Below are positions 1 through 6,749 of a stretch of 46,200 bases of DNA, one piece after another. The notes below the pieces were generated by a model. That model worked only from the letters and a program-made list of their open reading frames with translations. It searched no databases and had not been told where the DNA came from. This DNA is from Kocuria rhizophila (GTDB lineage Bacteria; Actinomycetota; Actinomycetes; Actinomycetales; Micrococcaceae). The stretch lies in assembly GCF_003667225.1 (NCBI RefSeq), contig NZ_RCOM01000010.1, positions 1 through 46,200 of the forward strand, written 5' to 3'. The number at the start of each line of letters is the position of its first letter. Position 1 is the first letter of the stretch. A program made the position numbers and the translations under genes.

Positions 1-1468
1 CCTTTCCGGTGTGCTCGCGGGTCAGCAGGGACAGGGCGGTCTCGTGGACCAGGTCCAGGACAGCCCGGACGTCCTCGTCGGTGGTCTCGGGGTTCAGCAG
101 GGTGAGCTTCAGGCACGGGCGGCCCTCGATCTCCGTCTCGGCAACGGTGGCGCGGCCCATGTCCCACACCGCGCGGCGGATCGCGCGGACCCAGCGGTCG
201 GGGTCCTCCGGCCCGTCCTCCCGGGCCGGGGGCAGCCACCGGAAGAGCACCGTGCTCAGGGACGGCTCGCACACCAGCTCGAAGCGGGGGTCCGTTCGCA
301 GTCCGTCCGCCGTGCGTGCGGCGAGGTCGATCACGGTGTCCAGCAGCCGACCGATCGCGTCCGGGCCCAGGGTGCGCAGCGTGACCCACAGCTTGAGCGC
401 GTCGAAGCGGCGAGTGGTCTGCAGGGAGCGGTCCACCTGGTTGGGCTCGGGGGTGTCCGCGGGGTTGAGGTACGCGGCGTGGTGCGTGCAGTGGCGCAGC
501 GTGCGCCCGTCCCGCACGAGCACCGCGGAGCAGCTGACCGGCTGGAACCAAGTCTTGTGGAAGTCCACCGTGACGGAGTCCGCGCCCTCGATCCCCGCGA
601 GCAGGTCCCGGTGGGCGGGGGAGACCAGCAGCCCTCCGCCGTAGGCGGCGTCCACGTGCAGCCAGATCCCCTGCGCCGTGCACAGCTCGGCGAGCTCCGG
701 CAGGGGGTCGATGACCCCGCGGTCCGTGGTCCCCGCGGTGGCCACCACGGCCATCGGGGTGAGCGACTGCGCCTCGAGGTCGGCGACCACGCGCCGCAGG
801 GCGGGCACGGACAGCATCCCGCGGTCGTCCACGGGCACGGGGACCACGCAGTCGTCGTCCAGGCCGAGCACGTGCGCCGCGGTGACCACGGAGAAGTGGC
901 TCTCCGCGCTGGCCAGGATCCGCAACGACGCCGCCCGCACCGGTCGCGGGGCCGCTCCCGGAACGAGCGCGGAGCGTTCGAGGCACTCGTCGCGGGCCAG
1001 CATCAGGGCCTGCAGGTTGGAGGTGGTGCCGCCCGGGGTGAACATGCCGTCCGCGCCCTCGGGGAAGCCGATGCGCCCGGCGGTCCACGCGAGCAGCTGC
1101 CGCTCCATGACGGTGGCGGCCTTGGACTGGTCCCACGTGTCCAGGGACACGTTGACCGCGGCGGCCAGCGTCTCGGCGGCCACGGCGGGCACGGCCACCG
1201 GGCAGTTGAGGTGGGCGAGGGTGCGCGGGTGGTGGAACCACACCGCGTGGCGCAGCCACGTGCGGTCCAGCTCGTCCACGGCGGCGTCGAAGTCCGGCAG
1301 GGGCGAGTCGAGGTCCACGTGCGCGAGGTCCGCGGCGATCTGGGCGTGGGTCGCCGGCTCGTGGGGCTGCTCGGCCGAGGCCATGCGCGCGGCGCCGGCG
1401 GCCGCGGCCGTGGTGACGTCCCTCACGAGGTCCGCGACGGTGTCCTGGTGCAGCAGGGGTGAGCTCAT
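1..1468 (-). CDS. desA: DesA-type PLP-dependent amino acid decarboxylase (siderophore precursor), C-terminus cut by window edge
   Basis: Group II pyridoxal-phosphate decarboxylase, cytoplasmic. The closest match from memory is DesA, which turns lysine into cadaverine for desferrioxamine-type siderophores. About 489 codons are visible from the ATG at 1468; the reading frame is still open at base 1, so only the last few residues are missing. Visible motifs are the PLP-stacking His near residue 191 (ESHFS), HVDAAYGGG near 271 whose Asp contacts the pyridine nitrogen, and the Schiff-base Lys near 305 (DFHKTWFQP). NQVDRSLQTTRRFDALKLW is shared with DesA and diaminobutyrate decarboxylases, so the substrate (lysine, ornithine or diaminobutyrate) is inferred. 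It is transcribed away from the siderophore-interacting protein at 1728, with an IdeR box in between, so repression by iron is likely. Further biosynthesis genes would lie left of the window. Confidence 0.85.
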   Translation of the reverse strand, partial: MSSPLLHQDTVADLVRDVTTAAAAGAARMASAEQPHEPATHAQIAADLAHVDLDSPLPDFDAAVDELDRTWLRHAVWFHHPRTLAHLNCPVAVPAVAAETLAAAVNVSLDTWDQSKAATVMERQLLAWTAGRIGFPEGADGMFTPGGTTSNLQALMLARDECLERSALVPGAAPRPVRAASLRILASAESHFSVVTAAHVLGLDDDCVVPVPVDDRGMLSVPALRRVVADLEAQSLTPMAVVATAGTTDRGVIDPLPELAELCTAQGIWLHVDAAYGGGLLVSPAHRDLLAGIEGADSVTVDFHKTWFQPVSCSAVLVRDGRTLRHCTHHAAYLNPADTPEPNQVDRSLQTTRRFDALKLWVTLRTLGPDAIGRLLDTVIDLAARTADGLRTDPRFELVCEPSLSTVLFRWLPPAREDGPEDPDRWVRAIRRAVWDMGRATVAETEIEGRPCLKLTLLNPETTDEDVRAVLDLVHETALSLLTREHTGK

Positions 1469-1508
1469 GAAACGTGGCTTCTTTCCGTGGGGTGCACTCG
1501 TCAGGCGT

Positions 1509-1534
1509 AATAGGATACGAATCGGTATCCTATT
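1509..1534. promoter_or_regulatory. Perfect 10-bp inverted repeat, candidate operator and/or divergent -10 elements
   Basis: AATAGGATAC at 1509-1518 and GTATCCTATT at 1525-1534 are exact inverted copies separated by six bases. Each arm contains TANNNT words (TAGGAT, TATCCT) readable on both strands, so the element could carry divergent -10 boxes, a second operator, or both. It is much more A+T-rich than its surroundings and lies 6 bp from the IdeR box. The cognate protein cannot be identified from this sequence. Confidence 0.55.
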
Positions 1535-1539
1535 CCACG

Positions 1540-1558
1540 ACAGGTTAGGCTAACCTAA
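1540..1558. promoter_or_regulatory. IdeR/DtxR iron box
   Basis: The 19 bases at 1540-1558 contain GGTTAGGCTAACCTAA and match 17 of 19 positions of the DtxR/IdeR consensus TTAGGTTAGSCTAACCTAA. It sits between the divergent desA-like gene and the siderophore-interacting protein, where Fe(II)-loaded IdeR would repress both. The match is seen directly; regulation is inferred from the family. Confidence 0.85.
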
Positions 1559-1727
1559 GAACATGTCGATGTGCACTCGCGGTCACGGCGCCGGGCGCGG
1601 TGGGCAGGAACGGGGCGAGCACCCTGGACCTGATCCGCGCCGGGCGGCTGGAGCCACGCAGCCCACGGGTGCGGAGGCCCCCAGGACCGCCGCGCGGACA
1701 CGCCCGCCGAGCAAGGAGAAACACCCC

Positions 1728-2498
1728 ATGCCCCACTGGGAACGACTGGCCGTGCGCGCGCTCGGGGCCTCGGAGACCGTGCTGAACGTCGTCGCCCGCG
1801 AGGACGTGAGCGACACCTACACGCGCATCACCGTGCGGGACGAGGGCTTTCTGGCCCGGCACACCCCGTTCCCCACCCTGTGGCTGCGACTGTGGTTCAT
1901 GTCCGAGGGGAAGGACCACCAGCGGGCGTTCACCGTGATCAATCCCCGTCCGGATCAGGGCCTCTTCGACATGGAGTTCGCGCTGCACGAGGGTGCGGCC
2001 TCCGACTGGGCCCGCACGTGCGCGCCCGGGGACACCATCCGGGCCTCCCTGCTGGGCAGCACCCCGCCGTGGCAGCCCAAGCGCGCGCCGCGCCGCGCCT
2101 CCGAGGAGTCCCCCTCTCCGTCCCTCGACGCCGCCTTCAGCGGCCGGACCGTGATCGTGGGGGACCCGGCGAGCCTGCCGGCAGTCAACGCGATGCTCCC
2201 CGCACTGGAGTCCCAGGACGTGGAGGTGTGGTTCGGCTACCGCAACGCGCAGGACGAGGACCTCCCGCTCGCCGCCGCACCCCACCACACGGTGCGCCGG
2301 GTGCGCCACGACGGGGAGGGAGCCACCATGGCGGATGCCGTGCTCGCGGACTGGGACGCCCACCGTCCCACCGCGCAGGACCGGTTCTGGATCGCTGTGG
2401 AGGCCTCGGAGAACCGGCGGCTGAGCACCACCCTGCGCTCCCACTACGGGGTTCCGCGCACCCACATCGACGCCACCGCCTACTGGAGGAACGCATGA
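1728..2498 (+). CDS. Siderophore-interacting flavoprotein (ferric-siderophore reductase), first copy
   Basis: A 256-residue SIP-family protein. These cytoplasmic FAD enzymes use NAD(P)H to reduce ferric siderophores and release Fe(II). The N-terminal FAD domain carries the flavin-binding strand RAFTV at residues 66-70 (family RxYT/RAFT motif); the C-terminal half contains VIVGDPASLPAVNAML near 145-160 and RFWIAVEASENRRLSTTLR, typical of the SIP NAD-binding domain. The ATG at 1728 has AAGGAG 9 bp upstream. An earlier ATG at 1563 would add 55 Arg/Pro-rich residues unlike the family and is rejected. The gene lies downstream of the IdeR box and overlaps the next gene by ATGA at 2495-2498, so the two are translationally coupled. 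Confidence 0.88.
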   Translation: MPHWERLAVRALGASETVLNVVAREDVSDTYTRITVRDEGFLARHTPFPTLWLRLWFMSEGKDHQRAFTVINPRPDQGLFDMEFALHEGAASDWARTCAPGDTIRASLLGSTPPWQPKRAPRRASEESPSPSLDAAFSGRTVIVGDPASLPAVNAMLPALESQDVEVWFGYRNAQDEDLPLAAAPHHTVRRVRHDGEGATMADAVLADWDAHRPTAQDRFWIAVEASENRRLSTTLRSHYGVPRTHIDATAYWRNA

Positions 2499-3757
2499 GC
2501 ACCCTGACAGCCCCCGAGCCCGTGGCAGCGGTGCGTTCCGGGAACCGGCCCTTCTGGCTGCTGCTGTGGGCCCTGTACACCACGCAGTTCATCGGGGCCT
2601 CGTTCCTCTCCACCGGGCTGGTGGGCATCCTGCGGGACGGCGGCACGGACCTCGGAACCCTGGGCATGCTGCAGCTGCTCGCGCTCGTGTGGCCGCTGAA
2701 GTTCCTGTGGGCGCCCCTGCTGGACCGCTGGTCCCCGGCGCGCTCCCGGGGGCACTACCGCACGTGGCTGCTCGTGCTGCAGCCGCTCATGGTGCTGTCC
2801 CTGCTGGCCATGGCGGTGTTCTCGGACCCTCAGGACGGTCTCGGCGTGATCATCCTGCTGGCCGCGGCCTTCGTGCTGTTCTCCGCCACCCAGGACATCG
2901 CCGCGGACGCGCTGTCCGTGCGCGGGCTCGAGCCCGAGCAGCACGATCTCGGTGCGGGCGTCCAGGTGGGGGCCAGCTACATCGGCACCGTGGTGGGCGG
3001 TGGCCTGGCGCTGCTCGTCTACGACGCGTGGGGCTGGCGCGCGGCGGTCGTGATGCTCGCGGCCTGCACCGCGGTGGCCATGGTCCCCGTGCTGCGCCAC
3101 CGGGAGCAGGAGTACGCGCCCCTGGAGGCGCGTCCCGCGGCCCTGTCCCGGATGTTCGGCGTGCTGTCCGTGCCCGGAGGCAAGCGGTGGGCACTCGTGG
3201 CGGTTCCGCCCGTGGCCCTCGGCTCGGCGGCCGTGTGGTCGCTCGTCACGCCCGCGCTCGTGGACGCCGGGTGGTCGCTGGGCTTCATCGGCACCGTGAC
3301 CTCGGTGGTCGCCGCGGCACCCGCTCTCGCGGCCGCCCTGATGGGTGGCCGGCTGTGCCGAACCCGTGGCCGCGGCGCCACCCTGCTGATCGGCGCGGCC
3401 ATCCAGCTCCTCGGCGGAATCTGCTTCGTGCCCGTGGTCTGGTCCGGGGCAGAGCTCGCACACGGCATGCAGGTGCTGCTGGGCATCGTGGGCGCGTGCT
3501 GCGTGCTCGCGGGCTACACCGTGATGAACACCGGCATCTACGCGGTCAACCTGGGGATCGCGCGCCCCGGTCACGCGGGCGCGGACTTCACCCTGCTGAG
3601 CTCGATCTCCATGCTGGGCGGGACGATCGGCGCCTCGGCGGGGCTGTTCATCGCCGGCGCCGGGGGCTACGGCACGGCCCTGGTCTTCGGCCTGCTCGTT
3701 GCCGTGGCCGGCGTGGTGGCGTGCCGGACGCACCCGCTGCTCTCCGCGAGGCGCTGA
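2495..3757 (+). CDS. MFS transporter, AmpG/RhtX-like, probable siderophore permease
   Basis: A 420-residue integral membrane protein with about 12 hydrophobic segments. Family signatures include LLALVWPLKFLWAPLLDRW in the loop 2-3 region and ATQDIAADALSVRGL, which is typical of the AmpG branch of the major facilitator superfamily. That branch contains muropeptide permeases and the RhtX/FptX siderophore importers. Sharing an ATGA overlap with a siderophore-interacting protein and an IdeR box makes transport of a siderophore or Fe-siderophore the best inference; the direction (export or import) cannot be told from sequence. The start is fixed by the overlap. Transcription probably ends at the strong hairpin at 3895-3934. 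Confidence 0.82.
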   Translation: MSTLTAPEPVAAVRSGNRPFWLLLWALYTTQFIGASFLSTGLVGILRDGGTDLGTLGMLQLLALVWPLKFLWAPLLDRWSPARSRGHYRTWLLVLQPLMVLSLLAMAVFSDPQDGLGVIILLAAAFVLFSATQDIAADALSVRGLEPEQHDLGAGVQVGASYIGTVVGGGLALLVYDAWGWRAAVVMLAACTAVAMVPVLRHREQEYAPLEARPAALSRMFGVLSVPGGKRWALVAVPPVALGSAAVWSLVTPALVDAGWSLGFIGTVTSVVAAAPALAAALMGGRLCRTRGRGATLLIGAAIQLLGGICFVPVVWSGAELAHGMQVLLGIVGACCVLAGYTVMNTGIYAVNLGIARPGHAGADFTLLSSISMLGGTIGASAGLFIAGAGGYGTALVFGLLVAVAGVVACRTHPLLSARR

Positions 3758-3796
3758 CCGACGCCGCAGCCGTCCGCGCCGCTGCTGGCCCACCGT

Positions 3797-3868
3797 GCGC
3801 GGGCCGCACCGCTGGAGGGGCGTTCTCGCGCGGCACCGCTGGCGGCCGACCCCGCGCGGGCCGCACCG
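3797..3868. repeat. Three degenerate short direct repeats after the MFS gene
   Basis: GCGCGGGCCGCACCG occurs exactly at 3797-3811 and 3854-3868. A shortened copy lies at about 3828-3842 (GCGCGGCACCGCTGG), which also repeats GCACCGCTGG from 3806-3815. Spacing is 26-31 bp. The block lies between the MFS stop and the terminator and has no reading frame that looks coding. Its function is unknown; it may be decayed duplicated DNA. Confidence 0.5.
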
Positions 3869-3894
3869 CGGAGTAACGGTTACCGCACCGGACG

Positions 3895-3934
3895 AACGAC
3901 GACGCCGCAGGGTCACCCCTGCGGCGTCGTCGTT
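3895..3934. terminator. Bidirectional 18-bp perfect hairpin built from a facing pair of ACGACGCCGC motifs
   Basis: Arms 3895-3912 and 3917-3934 are perfect 18-base inverted copies around the loop TCAC. The hairpin lies between the convergent MFS gene and tesB, so it can end transcription from both sides. Each arm contains the 10-mer ACGACGCCGC (3899-3908; reverse at 3921-3930), which recurs across the window. Confidence 0.8.
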
Positions 3935-3950
3935 CCGTGCGCGGTGCGGC

Positions 3951-4841
3951 TCAGTGGAACTCGGGCAGGCGCATCATGCCCTCCTGCACGGTGGTGGCGA
4001 TCATGGTGCCGTCCCGCGTGAACATCTTCCCGATGGACAGCCCGCGCGCGGAGGACGCGCTCGGGGAGGTCTGGGTGTAGAGGATCCACTCGTCCGCGCG
4101 CGCAAAGCGGTGCCACCACATGGCGTGGTCCAGGGAGGCCACGTTCATGCCGCGCTCGCCCCAGGAGCGGCCGTGGCGGCGCAGGATGGGCTCCATCATC
4201 GTGTAGTCGGAGACGTACGCCAGGGCGGCACGGTGGATCTGCGGGTCGTCCGGCAGCGGCGCGAGGGCCTTGACCCACACGGCGTTGTAGGAGTCCTGCG
4301 ACCCCTGCCACGGCAGGAACAGCGGCTCGGTGATGTAGCGCATGTCGAAGGGGCGCTCGAACGCCTGGGCGCGCGCCTCGGGGATGTCGAGGGCACCCAT
4401 GGTCTCCCGCAGGGACGGAAGGGTCTCCGGGTCCGGGACGTTCTCCGGCATCTGGTCCTGGTGCTCCAGACCCTCGGCGGGCTCCTGGAAGGACGCGATC
4501 ATCGACAGGATGGTCTTGCCCTCCTGGTAGGCGTGGACACGGCGCGCGGAGAAGGAGCGTCCGTCCCGCACACGCTCCACCCCGAAGGTGATGGGCAGCT
4601 CGATATCCCCGCCGCGCAGGAAGTACGCGTGCAGCGAGTGGATCGCCCGGCCCGGGTCCACGGTGCGCATGGCCGCCATCGAGGCCTGCGCGAGCACCTG
4701 CCCCCCGTACACGCGGGCGCGGGGGGTGGTGATGGTGCGACCCACGAAGATGTCCTCCGTGGTGCGCGCACCGCCGCCGTCGGCGAGATCGAGCATGCGG
4801 ATGAGGGCTTCCACGGGGTCTTGCGTCGGATCCAAAGTCAT
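3951..4841 (-). CDS. tesB: Acyl-CoA thioesterase II
   Basis: A 296-residue double-hotdog thioesterase that hydrolyses acyl-CoA to free acid and CoA in the cytoplasm. Residues match the catalytic triad of E. coli TesB: Asp212 in VSDYTMM, Ser237 in ASLDHAMWWH (Thr in E. coli) and Gln286 in TTVQEGMMR. YTQTSPSASSARG and RVYGGQVLAQA are further family signatures, and the length is normal for TesB. TAGAGT on the minus strand at 4853-4848, followed by six bases and the ATG at 4841, indicates a leaderless transcript. It diverges from a second hotdog thioesterase only 43 bp away. Confidence 0.93.
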   Translation of the reverse strand: MTLDPTQDPVEALIRMLDLADGGGARTTEDIFVGRTITTPRARVYGGQVLAQASMAAMRTVDPGRAIHSLHAYFLRGGDIELPITFGVERVRDGRSFSARRVHAYQEGKTILSMIASFQEPAEGLEHQDQMPENVPDPETLPSLRETMGALDIPEARAQAFERPFDMRYITEPLFLPWQGSQDSYNAVWVKALAPLPDDPQIHRAALAYVSDYTMMEPILRRHGRSWGERGMNVASLDHAMWWHRFARADEWILYTQTSPSASSARGLSIGKMFTRDGTMIATTVQEGMMRLPEFH

Positions 4842-4847
4842 GGGCCC

Positions 4848-4853
4848 ACTCTA
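4848..4853 (-). promoter_or_regulatory. -10 box of leaderless tesB
   Basis: Read on the minus strand, TAGAGT is followed by GGGCCC and then the tesB ATG at 4841, with no room for a Shine-Dalgarno site. This spacing is typical of leaderless actinobacterial genes. On the plus strand, TGTGAT at 4873-4878 lies six bases before the opposite gene's ATG. Confidence 0.55.
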
Positions 4854-4884
4854 AACCGGGCGGTGGATGTGGTGTGATGGACGC

Positions 4885-5352
4885 ATGACTTCCCTCGACG
4901 TTCCCGTGCAGATGCGATTCTTCGACCAGGACCAGTACGGCCACATCAACAACGTGACCATGCTGCGCTACTTCGAGGACGCGCGCGTGCGGCTCACCGC
5001 CTCGCCGATCGCGAAGGACCCGGACCACGGGATCCCCGAGGACACCACGTTCCGGGAGTCCGTGGGGGAGCTGCGCACGGTGGTGGCCCACCAGAGCGTG
5101 GACTACAAGGAGCAGCTGTTCTTCCGCATGGACCCGGTGTACGTGCGCACGTGGATCTCGCGCATCGGCGGTTCCTCCTTCACCATCTCCTACCGGCTGC
5201 AGGAGGAGGACGGCTCCCACGTGTACGCGGAGGGGGAGTCCGTGATCGTGGTCATGGACCCCGAGTCGGGCAAGAGCGTGAAGCTCTCGGAGGACCACCG
5301 CGCGCTGCTGGCCTCGCTCGAGGACGACGTCAAGTACTCCCACGGGCAATGA
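4885..5352 (+). CDS. Acyl-CoA thioesterase, 4HBT hotdog family
   Basis: A 155-residue single-hotdog protein of the 4-hydroxybenzoyl-CoA thioesterase type, cytoplasmic. The active-site signature FFDQDQYGHINNV lies at residues 12-24, with an Asp before GHxNN as in the family. AEGESVIVVMDPESGKSVKL forms the last strands, and the length is normal. The ATG at 4885 gives a protein starting MTSLDVPVQM; an upstream ATG at 4867 adds only six residues and is less likely. No clear ribosome binding site is visible, so it may be leaderless like its divergent neighbour tesB. Its stop overlaps the ATG of the next gene (ATGA at 5349-5352), giving a two-gene coupled unit. The acyl substrate is unknown. Confidence 0.87.
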   Translation: MTSLDVPVQMRFFDQDQYGHINNVTMLRYFEDARVRLTASPIAKDPDHGIPEDTTFRESVGELRTVVAHQSVDYKEQLFFRMDPVYVRTWISRIGGSSFTISYRLQEEDGSHVYAEGESVIVVMDPESGKSVKLSEDHRALLASLEDDVKYSHGQ

Positions 5353-6059
5353 GCGCCCCCCGAGATCCCGGGGCGGAGGGCTTCGCGCTGCTCGACCGGC
5401 AGGACGCCGCGGACCTGGCCACCTATCTGGGCCGCGCCCGCTCCGTGGACCCGCAGGCCGCCGTCCGGCTGCAGGGCCTGGACCGTGTGCTCGCGGTGTG
5501 GGTCTCGGTGATCCACCCCGCGGGCCTGCTGGACACCGCCCCCGTGGTGCTGGGGCTGCGGACCATGCGTCTGGCCGAGTCCTCCGAGCTGGACCTCACC
5601 GTGGCGGCGTCCGCCGTCACGGACCGGTTGGCGCGGGTCGCGGGTGAGCCCCCGTCCGCTGGCGAGGAGACGGTGTGGCTCAGCGCCCCGCCGCAGCAGG
5701 TCTCGGCCGCGTGGGCCGGGATCGTGGCACCGCGCACCGGCTGGAGCGCCGTGGGCTCCGTGGCGGCCCACCGCGTGCACGAGGTGGCCCGGCGGGGGAT
5801 CCAGACCGTGGCGGACACCGTCCCGGCGGACTCCGGCGCGGCCGTGGTGCAGAAGGTGCGCTCCCGTGTGTGGGGCGCGTCCTCGGACTGGGGCCCGCTG
5901 GACGGCCCGGAAATTCCCGACGGCGCCGCCTTCGCCCTGGACGTGCTGGGCTTCCTCCCGTCCTCGGAGCCCGTGGTGCGGGTGGCCGTGGAGCAGACGG
6001 GGCAGTGGGCCCGGCTGAGCACGGGCGCGGGACACGTGCTCGTCAAGCTGCCCCGCTGA
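5349..6059 (+). CDS. Protein of unknown function coupled to the hotdog thioesterase
   Basis: A 236-residue protein that I do not recognise. Codon use has the strong G/C third-position bias of real genes here. No signal peptide, membrane segment or cofactor motif is evident. The N-terminal half (about 1-110) contains LDRQDAADLATYLGRARSVD and HPAGLLDTAPVVLGLRTMRLAE. The C-terminal half contains PPQQVSAAWAGIVAPRTGW, TVADTVPADSGAAVVQKVRSRVWG and a final strand GHVLVKLPR. The mixed alpha/beta pattern suggests a soluble cytoplasmic protein. The ATG at 5349 overlaps the thioesterase stop, so the two are made together; the gene ends before the hairpin at 6088-6132. Confidence 0.75.
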   Translation: MSAPRDPGAEGFALLDRQDAADLATYLGRARSVDPQAAVRLQGLDRVLAVWVSVIHPAGLLDTAPVVLGLRTMRLAESSELDLTVAASAVTDRLARVAGEPPSAGEETVWLSAPPQQVSAAWAGIVAPRTGWSAVGSVAAHRVHEVARRGIQTVADTVPADSGAAVVQKVRSRVWGASSDWGPLDGPEIPDGAAFALDVLGFLPSSEPVVRVAVEQTGQWARLSTGAGHVLVKLPR

Positions 6060-6087
6060 GCCGTTCACGGCAGCGGAGGATCCCACA

Positions 6088-6132
6088 GCAGCGGGCCGCA
6101 CCCGGGAGCACTTCCCGAGTGCGGCCCGCTGC
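6088..6132. terminator. Bidirectional long hairpin between convergent genes
   Basis: GCAGCGGGCCGCAC at 6088-6101 pairs perfectly with GTGCGGCCCGCTGC at 6119-6132. After one mismatch the inner arms CGGGAG and TTCCCG continue the stem. It lies between the unknown plus-strand gene and glbO on the minus strand. Confidence 0.75.
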
Positions 6133-6182
6133 GCTCTGCCGGGCGGCCGCACGGCCTGCCCGTCCGAGGACGCGCCCGGATC

Positions 6183-6749
6183 TCAGCCCGGGCGGTTGAC
6201 CATCGCGTGGGCCGCGCGGTCGAAGTAGTCCCACATGATGCCGTCGTGCAGCGGGGACAGCTCCAGGGTGTCCATGGCCGCGCGCATGTGCCGCAGCCAG
6301 GTCTCGCGCGCCCACGTGTCCACGGGGAACGGGGCGTGGCGCATCCGCAGCCGGGGGTGGCCCCGCTGCTCCGAGTACGTGGTGGGCCCGCCCCAGTACT
6401 GCTCCAGGAACATCCGCAGCCGCTCCTCGGCCGGGCCGAGGTCCTGCTCCGGGTACAGGGCCTTGAAGTCCGGGTCCTCGGCCACGCGCGCGTAGAACTC
6501 GCGGGTGAGCTTCTCGAACGTCTCGTGCCCGCCCACCTGCGCGTAGAAGGAGTCCGACGACACCGCCTCGGCCGCCTCCCGAGCGTCCCCCACCTGCTGC
6601 GGTGGCTGGGTCACGGACGGCCCGGCGGACCGGGAACCGACCGCTCCGAGCGTGAACGTGCGCCGTCCGCTCGGGGCGGCCGCGTCCGGGGACAGCGGTC
6701 CGGGGCCGGTGTGGTGGGGTTCCCGTGCGGGATCGGAGTCGGGGCTCAC
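6183..6749 (-). CDS. glbO: Group II truncated hemoglobin (GlbO) with an N-terminal extension
   Basis: A heme protein for O2/NO binding in the cytoplasm. The last ~125 residues match mycobacterial GlbO closely: SFYAQVGGHETFEKLTREFY (B helix with Tyr B10), EERLRMFLEQYWGGP, SEQRGHPRLRMRHAPF (containing the proximal His) and DTWARETWLRHM (Trp G8 region). GlbO is usually about 130 residues. Here the ATG at 6749 gives 188, with a Pro/Ser/Ala-rich head of ~65 residues that looks disordered. I keep this start because its ATG overlaps the pepN stop (ATGA at 6749-6746). An internal GTG just before SSDSFYAQVGG, with GGGAGG upstream, is the alternative start for the short form. Confidence 0.88.
   Translation of the reverse strand: MSPDSDPAREPHHTGPGPLSPDAAAPSGRRTFTLGAVGSRSAGPSVTQPPQQVGDAREAAEAVSSDSFYAQVGGHETFEKLTREFYARVAEDPDFKALYPEQDLGPAEERLRMFLEQYWGGPTTYSEQRGHPRLRMRHAPFPVDTWARETWLRHMRAAMDTLELSPLHDGIMWDYFDRAAHAMVNRPG

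Noticed and set aside
11-1462. Plus-strand open frames over the left end of the window.
   Set aside because: Shadows of the minus-strand DesA-type decarboxylase, which carries complete PLP-enzyme motifs.
1563-1727. Upstream ATG extension of the first siderophore-interacting protein.
   Set aside because: It would start five bases from the IdeR box with no ribosome site and add 55 Arg/Pro-rich residues; ATG 1728 has AAGGAG at good spacing.
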